From positions 1 through 7,793 of the forward strand of contig JBBSQD010000291.1 in NCBI GenBank assembly GCA_038258185.1: DNA of 7,793 nucleotides, in the 5' to 3' direction. Both the position numbers and the translations under genes were made by a program. The notes beneath the pieces are model-generated. The model did not search any database. It was not told where the DNA came from and saw only the letters and a program-made list of their open reading frames with translations. Position 1 is the first letter of the stretch. Every line of letters begins with the position of its first letter. The stretch is from JAIOHN01 sp038258185 (GTDB taxonomy: Bacteria; Chloroflexota; Anaerolineae; Aggregatilineales; Phototrophicaceae). Positions 1-5,135 of the stretch are shown here, piece by piece.

Positions 1-135
1 CACGCCTGTCCCTCTTAAAGCACATGTTGCGCTCCCTGTGTCGTTCCTTGTCCCACTGCCACATGGATCGCTCGCAATCTAACCCCCGTCATTTTCAATT
101 ACTGGAGTTGGAGTTTCCCTTATCTTGACACCTAT

Positions 136-157
136 GGGACAACGCAGGCGTTGTCCC
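136..157. repeat. Perfect 10-bp palindrome at the 3' end of the 158-aa gene
   Basis: Arms GGGACAACGC (136-145) and GCGTTGTCCC (148-157) are exact reverse complements separated by AG. The right arm runs into TAC at 158-160, giving the GTAGGG... edge seen in other palindromes of this window (1650-1699, 5080-5106). On the minus strand it begins inside the stop codon of the upstream gene and could fold as an RNA hairpin directly after translation ends. No T-rich tract follows on that strand, so intrinsic termination is not established. It is probably a member of a dispersed palindromic repeat family. The stretch 1-135 to its left contains no convincing coding frame or RNA gene. Confidence 0.75.
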
Positions 158-633
158 TACTCTTTTAATGTGTATTCGTTGCTATGTTGTGGACTCCGGC
201 GAAAAAGCATTTTATCTGCTTCAAGTTTTGAAAGCATCTCCAGGGCGAAAATGTCTATTGTGTTTGAATTCATAGATTTGAGAAAACTGATACTATCTTT
301 TTCCTCAGAATAATTCACATACCACTTTAGCCAATTGATGAACCAGTACCTGTCAAAACTCTTTAGATCTGGAGCATCCCACTCGATAGGTTCCTGCGTT
401 GTGATGTGAACCAGTTTACATCCAAGTCCGTGTAAAAAGTATTTCCAGTCCTGGTTTGCTCCCCAATATCCTGTTGGAGGGGTATCAAATCTTGATTTGT
501 GTACAGTTTCTATCTGGTCTTTGACCATAGCTCCTGTCGATATCAGGATTTGGGGCCGCAATTCCCTAAGCGCTTCAAACACTAAAGTCTGACGAGATAC
601 AAAAAGGGAAATGAGATGGTACATAGTCTGCAT
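157..633 (-). CDS. Small protein resembling DUF6896 family
   Basis: Function unknown. I chose the ATG at 633 (158 residues) because AGGA lies 7 nt upstream of it. The longer start at 654 (165 residues, beginning MRMQENNM) has no visible Shine-Dalgarno. The central block has HGLGC (residues 68-72 from the chosen start), then a short strand, EPIEWDAP, and SFDRYWFINWLKWY. The order HG-(I/L)-GC, a WD/FD-type acidic strand, then FD-x-W-x-x-x-W resembles the DUF6896 family as I remember it; this needs a profile search. No signal peptide or membrane segment is evident. The stop TAG overlaps a perfect palindrome, so the last residues may have been set by insertion of that repeat. Base use is AT-richer than in the genes to the right. 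The 312-nt gap upstream (634-945) suggests it has its own promoter. Confidence 0.7.
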   Translation of the reverse strand: MQTMYHLISLFVSRQTLVFEALRELRPQILISTGAMVKDQIETVHKSRFDTPPTGYWGANQDWKYFLHGLGCKLVHITTQEPIEWDAPDLKSFDRYWFINWLKWYVNYSEEKDSISFLKSMNSNTIDIFALEMLSKLEADKMLFRRSPQHSNEYTLKE

Positions 634-640
634 ATTGTTT

Positions 641-644
641 TCCT
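641..644 (-). promoter_or_regulatory. Ribosome binding site favouring the start at 633
   Basis: AGGA on the minus strand lies 7 nt upstream of the ATG at 633-631. No comparable purine-rich site precedes the upstream ATG codons at 654 or 648, so the shorter product is preferred. This is a short motif and the call is an inference. Confidence 0.45.
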
Positions 645-772
645 GCATTCGCATTGGCTCATTATTTATTACAGTACCAGGTCAATAGCCACTGTCTTAT
701 CCACTGAACAATTTACAAATACACTCTTTTAGCGTAGGAACTATTTTGGTATAAGAATTAAACTGCAAGTAT

Positions 773-790
773 ATGGACATGTTCGTCCAT
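773..790. repeat. Short inverted repeat in gene-free stretch 655-945
   Basis: ATGGAC (773-778) and GTCCAT (785-790) form a perfect 6-bp inverted repeat around a 6-nt centre. It lies about 140 nt upstream of the start of the 158-residue gene and about 155 nt downstream of the stop of the 115-residue gene. An operator or small hairpin is possible, but no T tract follows on either strand. I see no supported gene, RNA gene or clear promoter in the rest of 655-945. Confidence 0.35.
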
Positions 791-945
791 CGAAACAAAT
801 TGCGTCATCTGGATGTCGCGTGTTCTAAGCCGGGAACCTAACCACCGAACTCCACCTATGGCACGATAGCTGGAGAAAGGGATGGTAAAGGGAATTATTA
901 TTACCGGTTGAACAGGTTAAGCCACCCTATTAGGATTTTTAATAC

Positions 946-1293
946 TTAGTTTTCTTGTTTGGTCATCTCCAAGTATTGCATAGTCTGCTCAACTACATCA
1001 GCCAAATCCGCTTCAGTCTCTTTGAGGACTTCATACTGAATATTCTTAACTCTCAATACAAAGCGACATTCGTCTATGGATTGAACAACAACGGTCTGTG
1101 ATGCACCCGGTATTCTAAGCTCCACAGCCAGCATGACCAGCGAAAGATGTACGTTTGGAAGGCGTTTTTCTACAGATTGACGCAATGATGGTAACATTTT
1201 TAACATGCAGTTAGCGAGTCTAGAGCGCTTAAGGTCCTCGCTTCCATTTCTCAGTATCTCATAGCTATTGATTATTTCATCCCATGTGAACAT
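946..1293 (-). CDS. Hypothetical 115-aa protein
   Basis: I do not recognise the family. The product begins MFTWDEIINSYEILRNG and looks like a small soluble alpha/beta protein. Two N-terminal helices (about residues 3-15 and 20-42) are followed by strands LSLVMLAVELRI (about 50-61), QTVVVQ and CRFVLRV, and a C-terminal acidic helix (about 90-111). There is no signal peptide or membrane segment. GGGAG lies 8 nt upstream of the ATG, which supports the start. The gene lies 56 nt after the stop of the 93-residue gene, or 27 nt if the frameshift proposed there is corrected, so the two are probably co-transcribed. Its helix-then-strand layout resembles that neighbour. An immunity or antitoxin-like role would fit such a cassette, but nothing in the sequence proves it. 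Confidence 0.65.
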   Translation of the reverse strand: MFTWDEIINSYEILRNGSEDLKRSRLANCMLKMLPSLRQSVEKRLPNVHLSLVMLAVELRIPGASQTVVVQSIDECRFVLRVKNIQYEVLKETEADLADVVEQTMQYLEMTKQEN

Positions 1294-1349
1294 AGTGCAG
1301 TCTCCCGAAAAAAGGTACTGTTAGAACCATTCTTCTGCAAGTTCTGTGT

Positions 1350-1631
1350 TTAGCAGGGATATTGGAACGCCTGCCTCAAACAATCGTTTTCAATAGAAAT
1401 GGTGTATTCTTCACTATGATTTTCATACCAGACCACAATACGGGATTTATTATCCGGAACTTCTAAACACAGTGCAGCGAGTGATGTAAAAGGAACCACT
1501 TCGGCAAATAGCGGATCATCCTTTATGCGTGGAATCAAATCCAGAATACCCCTGGCATTTTCAGCATATCTTGAGTAAAGATACTCTTCCTGATACCGAA
1601 CAGTAATTTGGTTCCACTCCTCAATTGGCAT
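1350..1631 (-). CDS. Hypothetical 93-aa protein, probably frameshifted near its C terminus
   Basis: The family is not recognised. It begins MPIEEWNQITVRYQEEYLYS after AGAGGA placed about 6 nt upstream of the ATG. The layout is an N-terminal helix, a second helix (ENARGILDLIPRIKD, about residues 24-38), then strands SLAALCLEV, RIVVWYE and EEYTISIE. After ISIE the frame gives a poor-looking tail (NDCLRQAFQYPC) and stops at 1350. If one A is added to the A4 run just after ISIE (about 1389), the frame continues as KRLFEAGVPISLLN, then TELAEEWF, to a stop at 1321. That gives about 103 residues and only 27 nt to the next gene. A sequencing error, a recent mutation and a genuine short end are all possible. 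It lies 109 nt downstream of the Uma2 gene, with a large palindrome between them. Confidence 0.6.
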   Translation of the reverse strand: MPIEEWNQITVRYQEEYLYSRYAENARGILDLIPRIKDDPLFAEVVPFTSLAALCLEVPDNKSRIVVWYENHSEEYTISIENDCLRQAFQYPC

Positions 1632-1649
1632 AGTATTCCTCTACTGGCG

Positions 1650-1699
1650 GTACGGACACGGCATCCCATAGAGAGGCCTACGCAGTGCCGTGTCCGTAC
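1650..1699. repeat. 14-bp inverted repeat with 22-nt centre, between Uma2 and the 93-aa gene
   Basis: GTACGGACACGGCA (1650-1663) and TGCCGTGTCCGTAC (1686-1699) are exact reverse complements. The 22-nt centre contains AGAGGCCT, which is partly self-complementary. The structure lies 41 nt past the Uma2 stop and 18 nt before the 93-residue gene. It could form a strong hairpin in a read-through transcript and partly insulate the AT-richer cassette from the upstream operon. No T tract follows on the minus strand. Its GTAC ends and GGACA.../...TGTCC arms recall the palindrome at 136-157, so a shared dispersed repeat family is likely. Confidence 0.75.
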
Positions 1700-1740
1700 A
1701 GGTTGTTTGCTTTATCCGCTAAATGACAATTTACGCGGAC

Positions 1741-2289
1741 TCAATCCAGGCTAAAAATGTTCTTTAAGACTACAGTCTGCCCACCCAGCACAAGCGACTC
1801 AAAGCTATCTTCCGGCCCGTATAGTCCCTGACGCTCGAAGGTGTTTTCCTTCAACACATACACTTCGAGATAATCCGCTTCGGGGTCGACCAGCCAGTAT
1901 TCGCGTATGCCGTGTTTTTCGTAGAGATCAAATTTATCACCGCGATCACGACGGGCAGTTGATGGGGATAGCACTTCAACGATCAGCTCCGGCGGACCTT
2001 CCAGCCGTTTCTCGGCAATCTGACAGCGGCTGGAAGCGCTCACCCAAACCACATCCGGTTCGGGGATGTTGCGTTCATCCAGATAAAGCGCAATCGGCGC
2101 GATAAAGACTTTGCCATCCGGCACTTGCTGGCGCAGCAGAAAAAAGATATTGCCAACAATATCCTGATGTTTGGGGATCGGGGGCGGACTCACAATCAAT
2201 TCTCCATCCAGCAGTTCTTCAAAGCGATTGGTTTCTGGCAAATCGAAATATTCAGCGGCGGTCATGTAAATTTTTGTCTGGTCAACCAC
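1741..2289 (-). CDS. Uma2 family endonuclease (DUF820, PD-(D/E)XK fold)
   Basis: A protein of 182 residues, usual for the Uma2/DUF820 family. These are PD-(D/E)XK nuclease-like proteins that occur in many copies in Cyanobacteria and Chloroflexota; their substrate and cellular role are mostly unknown. Visible family blocks are an N-terminal M-TAAEYFDLPE segment, RFEELLDGELIVSP (22-35) and H41 before a helix. Then come PEPDVVWV (76-83) with D79, PPELIVEVLSPST (99-111) with E105, and DKFDLYEKHGIREYWLVDP (118-136) with K119. D79, E105 and K119 are the expected metal-binding and catalytic set, so the nuclease site looks intact. The start is GTG, chosen because a strong AAGGAGG lies 7 nt upstream. 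The gene begins 24 nt after the oxidoreductase stop, so it is probably the last gene of that unit. Confidence 0.92.
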   Translation of the reverse strand: MVDQTKIYMTAAEYFDLPETNRFEELLDGELIVSPPPIPKHQDIVGNIFFLLRQQVPDGKVFIAPIALYLDERNIPEPDVVWVSASSRCQIAEKRLEGPPELIVEVLSPSTARRDRGDKFDLYEKHGIREYWLVDPEADYLEVYVLKENTFERQGLYGPEDSFESLVLGGQTVVLKNIFSLD

Positions 2290-2296
2290 AGGTAAC

Positions 2297-2303
2297 CCTC
2301 CTT
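2297..2303 (-). promoter_or_regulatory. Strong Shine-Dalgarno deciding the GTG start of the Uma2 gene
   Basis: AAGGAGG on the minus strand lies 7 nt before GTG at 2289-2287. It lies within the 24-nt gap after the upstream oxidoreductase stop codon. The next in-frame ATG is residue 9 of the product and has no comparable site. Confidence 0.7.
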
Positions 2304-2313
2304 CAAAACTCGC

Positions 2314-3375
2314 TTACGCCCAAGGCTGGAATGTGGCGATGACCGGTTGGTTCACTTTGAGTGACTCGGCCATCAGAATGTCGAGATAGCGATCCTGGCA
2401 GGCTTCGGCCAGTGAGTAGAATGGTGCGCCGCCATCGACATAGTCCGCCATGCGCAGCAGACAGGTGCCGATGGCGATCTCATCGTCGGAGAGCGGCGCG
2501 GGTGCCAACGGATTGTGATACACCCATGACTCGCCTGCCTGAATGCCTTTGAGATAGTTCCCCTCCAGATTGCCGTTCTCTCCCGCACTGTGACGGACAA
2601 AATCGACCTGAAGCGGGGTGTTCGGGTTATGCAAATAGGTCGCCTGCTGGTCGATAATCTCGCCGCGTTCACCGCGGATCAGCACACGCTTATCGCGCAC
2701 ATACGAGAAATACTGGTCGTTGGTGAAGTCGAACACGCCGAGGCGATCCCCAAAATCGAACCAGGCTAAGACCTGATCCGACTCGACGATATTTTCTTCG
2801 GTGGGTGGGCCATTGCGCGATGGCCCCTGCACAATCGGTGACTGGAAACGTCGCGCCATGATGGTGGGATTTTCGTAGCCGATGCCAAGGAAGCGGCGCA
2901 TCAGGCTGATGCCGTGATAACCATGGGCGGCGGAAATCTGCGCCTGGGTGACGCGGCCTAATTTGCCACTGTAGGCGAAGGCCATCCGCGCGGCATGGAG
3001 CGGCTGCGCCCAATACTGCTCCGCAACCTGAATTTTGGCATTTCTGGTCAGGCTCCACAGGTCAATCAGTTCCTGAATGGTGGTGGCGGGTGGCGTCTCC
3101 GACAGCGCCGAGATGCCCCTTCGCGCGAGGTCTTGCAACAGGTGCGGATTAACGCTCCACGGGACACTGGTCACGACGAACAGCGGCTTTTGGGCGGCCA
3201 GCAGATCATCCAGCGAGGCGTAGGGCGTGACTCCAAAAGGCGCTAAAGTCGCCGCGGCATTTTGCGGATCACGCGTGACCACGCCGACCACCTTGAAGCG
3301 ATCCGGCAGCGCCTGTGCGATGCGCAGAAAAAACTCTGCCCGCCAACCTGTTCCGACCAGCGCGAAGGGGATCAT
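2314..3375 (-). CDS. Gfo/Idh/MocA family oxidoreductase with atypical active site
   Basis: A protein of 353 residues with the two-domain Gfo/Idh/MocA layout: an N-terminal NAD(P)-binding Rossmann fold and a C-terminal alpha/beta domain. The glycine motif is VGTGWRA (7-13), after a short first strand. The usual EKP motif, whose Lys takes part in catalysis and nicotinamide contact, reads ETP at 93-95. The active-site His region is reduced to HGYHGISLMRRFLG (151-164), lacking the common GG...D-x-x-x-H pattern. It may therefore use a different mechanism, or act as a partner rather than a standard dehydrogenase. Substrate unknown; relatives act on inositols, sugars and related polyols. The start is 3 nt after the preceding gene's stop, and its AAGGAG (3384-3389) lies in that gene's last codons, so translation is probably coupled. 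Confidence 0.85.
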   Translation of the reverse strand: MIPFALVGTGWRAEFFLRIAQALPDRFKVVGVVTRDPQNAAATLAPFGVTPYASLDDLLAAQKPLFVVTSVPWSVNPHLLQDLARRGISALSETPPATTIQELIDLWSLTRNAKIQVAEQYWAQPLHAARMAFAYSGKLGRVTQAQISAAHGYHGISLMRRFLGIGYENPTIMARRFQSPIVQGPSRNGPPTEENIVESDQVLAWFDFGDRLGVFDFTNDQYFSYVRDKRVLIRGERGEIIDQQATYLHNPNTPLQVDFVRHSAGENGNLEGNYLKGIQAGESWVYHNPLAPAPLSDDEIAIGTCLLRMADYVDGGAPFYSLAEACQDRYLDILMAESLKVNQPVIATFQPWA

Positions 3376-3378
3376 GGG

Positions 3379-4500
3379 CTAGACTCCTTCCAGCGGGGAA
3401 CGGCCAGCACGCAGATTCGCTAATAAGCGGCTGTAGGCTTCGTGATCCAGCGGGAATTCCACCGGGCGATTGGTGTAGCTGGAGAAGGTCATGGCGTTCG
3501 CCAGTTCCAGGCCGTAAACGCCATTCGTGCCGGGGGCGGCCAGCGGTGCTCCGTTGACGATGTGCTCATACAGATTCTGATGAATGGTGCGGTGATCGCC
3601 TTTGCCTTCGCCGATGGTAACTTCGGCATCGCTCAGTTTGGGGGCGGCAAACGCTTGATCGCTGGTGCGGATAAATTCGTCCACGGGGACATCAAACTGC
3701 TTGAAGCTGAGTCCGCCGTGGCTGATGGCGAGATGGCCTTTGGTGCCGATAATCTCGAAGCGCTGCGGCTGACCGGCCTCGGCGGTGCTGATGTGCAGCG
3801 ATCCGAGTGCGCCATGATCCCACTCGACTGCGGCCTGAATGGTGTCTTCGCAATCAATGTCGTGGACGGTGGTGCGGGCAAAGCAGAACACGCGGGCGGG
3901 TCTGCCGACCAGATGGCACAGCAGATCAAGCTCGTGGGGCGCCTGATTCATGAGGACAGCGCCGCCCTCCCCTGACCAGGTGCCACGCCAATCGACCTGC
4001 GAATAATAGAGCGCGGTGCGTGTCCAGGTGATTTTGATATCGACATGCTGAATTTTGCCGAGTTCGCCGCTGTCGATGAGCTTTTTGGCGGCGATAATCT
4101 CCGCGCGGGTGCGCTGCTGAAAATTCACCGCGAGGACTTTGCCGGTGCGCTCCGCCGTGGCGATCATGTCATAGGCGAGGGCGACTTCATCGGCCATCGG
4201 CTTTTCGACCAGCACATGCGCCCCGGCTTCCAGCGCATAGATCGCCATGGGTGCATGCCAGGGATGCGGCGCCATCACGACAACGACATCCGGTTTGGTT
4301 TCATCGATCATCTCTTTGTAGTCGGTAAAAGTGGGGGCTTCCCATTCGGCCTGGGCGCGCTCGTTGACATCGTCGCGCAGATCGCAGATGCCCACTACAT
4401 CGACGGTATCCAGTTCGAGGCCGGGATGGTGCATGTTGTAGACGTTGGCACCTACGCCTATCAGGCCGTAACGCAATTTTTTCGGTGAGGCTTCAGTCAT
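3379..4500 (-). CDS. Gfo/Idh/MocA family oxidoreductase
   Basis: A protein of 373 residues and a typical family member, probably a cytosolic NAD(P)-dependent dehydrogenase of a sugar or polyol. The Rossmann glycine motif GVGANV is at 15-20, with acidic D40 at the end of the second strand. This Asp suggests NAD(H) preference. EKP is at 99-101, supplying the conserved Lys100. The substrate-domain motif GGAVLMNQAPHELDLL is at 179-194, with His189 and Asp192 in the usual active-site positions, preceded by the family-like WRGTW (171-175). I cannot assign the substrate. The start ATG has only a weak purine stretch upstream. It is the first gene of a probable three-gene unit with the atypical oxidoreductase and the Uma2 gene. 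A spaced inverted repeat immediately upstream suggests control by a repressor. Confidence 0.9.
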   Translation of the reverse strand: MTEASPKKLRYGLIGVGANVYNMHHPGLELDTVDVVGICDLRDDVNERAQAEWEAPTFTDYKEMIDETKPDVVVVMAPHPWHAPMAIYALEAGAHVLVEKPMADEVALAYDMIATAERTGKVLAVNFQQRTRAEIIAAKKLIDSGELGKIQHVDIKITWTRTALYYSQVDWRGTWSGEGGAVLMNQAPHELDLLCHLVGRPARVFCFARTTVHDIDCEDTIQAAVEWDHGALGSLHISTAEAGQPQRFEIIGTKGHLAISHGGLSFKQFDVPVDEFIRTSDQAFAAPKLSDAEVTIGEGKGDHRTIHQNLYEHIVNGAPLAAPGTNGVYGLELANAMTFSSYTNRPVEFPLDHEAYSRLLANLRAGRSPLEGV

Positions 4501-4505
4501 CAGAT

Positions 4506-4539
4506 TTCACTTTCAAATAAAGTCATCATTAAAAGTGAA
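4506..4539. promoter_or_regulatory. Spaced inverted repeat, candidate operator of the oxidoreductase operon
   Basis: TTCACTTT (4506-4513) and AAAGTGAA (4532-4539) are perfect 8-bp inverted half-sites with an 18-bp spacer. They lie 5-39 nt upstream of the start of the 373-residue oxidoreductase. The half-site spacing of about 26 bp (2.5 turns) does not fit a simple 16-20 bp LacI or GntR operator, so cooperative dimers or chance are both possible. No regulator gene is in the window. Confidence 0.4.
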
Positions 4540-4552
4540 CTGATTTTACCGC

Positions 4553-4562
4553 ATTCTATACA
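4553..4562 (-). promoter_or_regulatory. Weak candidate -10 element upstream of the oxidoreductase operon
   Basis: The minus strand reads TGTATAGAAT here, similar to a sigma-70 type -10 element. It lies about 53 nt before the start codon and just upstream of the inverted repeat at 4506-4539, where transcription would begin. I see no good -35 hexamer 17 nt further upstream. Confidence 0.25.
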
Positions 4563-4619
4563 GGCTCCGCATTGTTGGGTGATGTGGAGGTGGACTTAAC
4601 AGGTGAAAGGTGAAGGCAG

Positions 4620-4639
4620 AGGGTGCAGCAACGCACCCT
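4620..4639. terminator. Hairpin just past the 64-aa gene, T tract on the plus-strand side
   Basis: AGGGTGC (4620-4626) and GCACCCT (4633-4639) form a 7-bp perfect stem with loop AGCAAC. On the plus strand it is followed by GATTTTT, the signature of an intrinsic terminator for rightward transcription, but no rightward gene precedes it. For the leftward 64-residue gene, whose stop is 5 nt away, the hairpin is well placed but lacks a U tract. It may still help end that transcript or protect its 3' end. Confidence 0.45.
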
Positions 4640-4644
4640 GATTT

Positions 4645-4839
4645 TTAGTAGCTGTGATACTGGGGGTTGGCCTCATCAAAGCGGGCGCGGCGCACTTCAC
4701 CGACTTTGGATTCCAGATCCTTGAGGGCTTCGACCAGAGTTTCGTCATGGATTTTCGAGCGTTTTAAGAGATTCAGCAGTTCGCGGGTGAGGCGTTCCAG
4801 TTCCTGAACGTTCTTGTCGGAGATTGATTCCAGTTCCAT
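4645..4839 (-). CDS. Small 64-aa predicted coiled-coil protein
   Basis: I do not recognise a family. The product is short, highly charged and almost entirely helix-forming. A first amphipathic helix spans about 8-29 (Leu at 14, 17, 21, 22, 24, 25). A short HDE turn at 31-33 precedes a second helix over about 33-52 (L35, L39, L42, V46, V49). The C-terminal tail is polar (RFDEANPQYHSY). It could form a helical hairpin or dimeric coiled coil. There is no signal peptide or membrane segment. GGGAG lies 6 nt upstream of the ATG, supporting the start. It follows the NACHT-CLec gene on the same strand, but the 284-nt gap holds two palindromes and a possible promoter. Whether it works with the NACHT protein is therefore open. 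Confidence 0.7.
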   Translation of the reverse strand: MELESISDKNVQELERLTRELLNLLKRSKIHDETLVEALKDLESKVGEVRRARFDEANPQYHSY

Positions 4840-4964
4840 ACGTTACTCCCGTTGCTTGTCCAATAAACGATGTGCGATCTGGTGGCTGAGTCAGCAGCCG
4901 TATGGGGGCAAAATACAGAAGTATCAAGCAAAATTGGCATGACACCACATTGATTGAGGTGATT

Positions 4965-4991
4965 TTGTACCCTATCGTCTCTATTGTACCA
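4965..4991 (-). promoter_or_regulatory. Candidate promoter or repeated site upstream of the 64-aa gene
   Basis: The minus strand carries TGGTACAAT (4983-4991), which fits an extended -10 element (TGn plus TACAAT), about 145 nt before the 64-residue gene. The heptamer GGTACAA occurs twice in direct orientation, at 4984-4990 and 4965-4971, 19 bp apart. A pair of protein-binding sites is an alternative reading. There is no clear -35 box. Confidence 0.25.
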
Positions 4992-5034
4992 CATTCTGGC
5001 GATTCCGGGCAGAAGCGGAGGGTGCCATCTTCAA

Positions 5035-5063
5035 GCGGGCATACACGCAGGTCTGCCCCTACA
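5035..5063. repeat. Imperfect palindromic repeat, second copy downstream of the NACHT gene
   Basis: GGGCA (5037-5041) pairs with TGCCC (5054-5058), and the stem continues past one mismatch through A-T and C-G pairs. On the minus strand it reads TGTAGGGGCAGACC and then GCGTGTATGCCCGC. It shares the GTAGGGGC edge with the palindrome at 5080-5106, only 17 nt away, in the same orientation. GTAGGGGC-edged palindromes of this kind are, from memory, common between genes in Chloroflexota and Cyanobacteria. Confidence 0.6.
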
Positions 5064-5079
5064 CATGCAATCCATTTCC

Positions 5080-5106
5080 GTAGGGGCGAGGCTGTGTCCT
5101 CGCCCG
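5080..5106. repeat. Perfect 8-bp stem-loop shortly downstream of the NACHT gene
   Basis: GGGCGAGG (5084-5091) and CCTCGCCC (5098-5105) are exact reverse complements around CTGTGT, with a GTAG edge at 5080-5083. The start of the stem is 19 nt past the stop codon of the NACHT-CLec gene on the minus strand. It may stabilise or end that transcript, although no U tract follows. It is also placed where a DNA cruciform would lie downstream of a DGR variable region. Confidence 0.7.
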
Positions 5107-5114
5107 TAATTACC

Positions 5115-5135
5115 GACCAGAGGTCAGAGATCAGA
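5115..5135 (-). repeat. Three tandem heptamers across the NACHT gene stop codon
   Basis: On the minus strand the units read TCTGATC, TCTGACC and TCTGGTC, with consensus TCTGRYC. The stop TGA lies where the first and second units meet. Short tandem heptamers of this kind occur between genes in filamentous Cyanobacteria and some Chloroflexota. With only three degenerate copies this is suggestive. Confidence 0.5.

Noticed and set aside
125..313. Plus-strand open frame of 62 codons near the left edge
   Set aside because: It runs through the palindrome and antisense to the 158-residue gene, with no Shine-Dalgarno or recognisable motif.
1084..1092. AACAACAAC run as a possible DGR template repeat
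   Set aside because: The flanks do not match the candidate variable region at 5154-5237 and the run lies in the coding sequence of the 115-residue protein; no template repeat is visible in the window.
3442..3975. Plus-strand open frame of 177 codons opposite the oxidoreductase gene
   Set aside because: The minus-strand frame shows clear Gfo/Idh/MocA motifs across this stretch; the plus-strand frame is a by-product of GC-rich codon use and has no recognisable domain.
4645..4839. 64-residue helical protein as a DGR accessory protein (Avd)
   Set aside because: Avd proteins are about twice as long and form a four-helix bundle; this product has room for two helices only, and no reverse transcriptase is adjacent.
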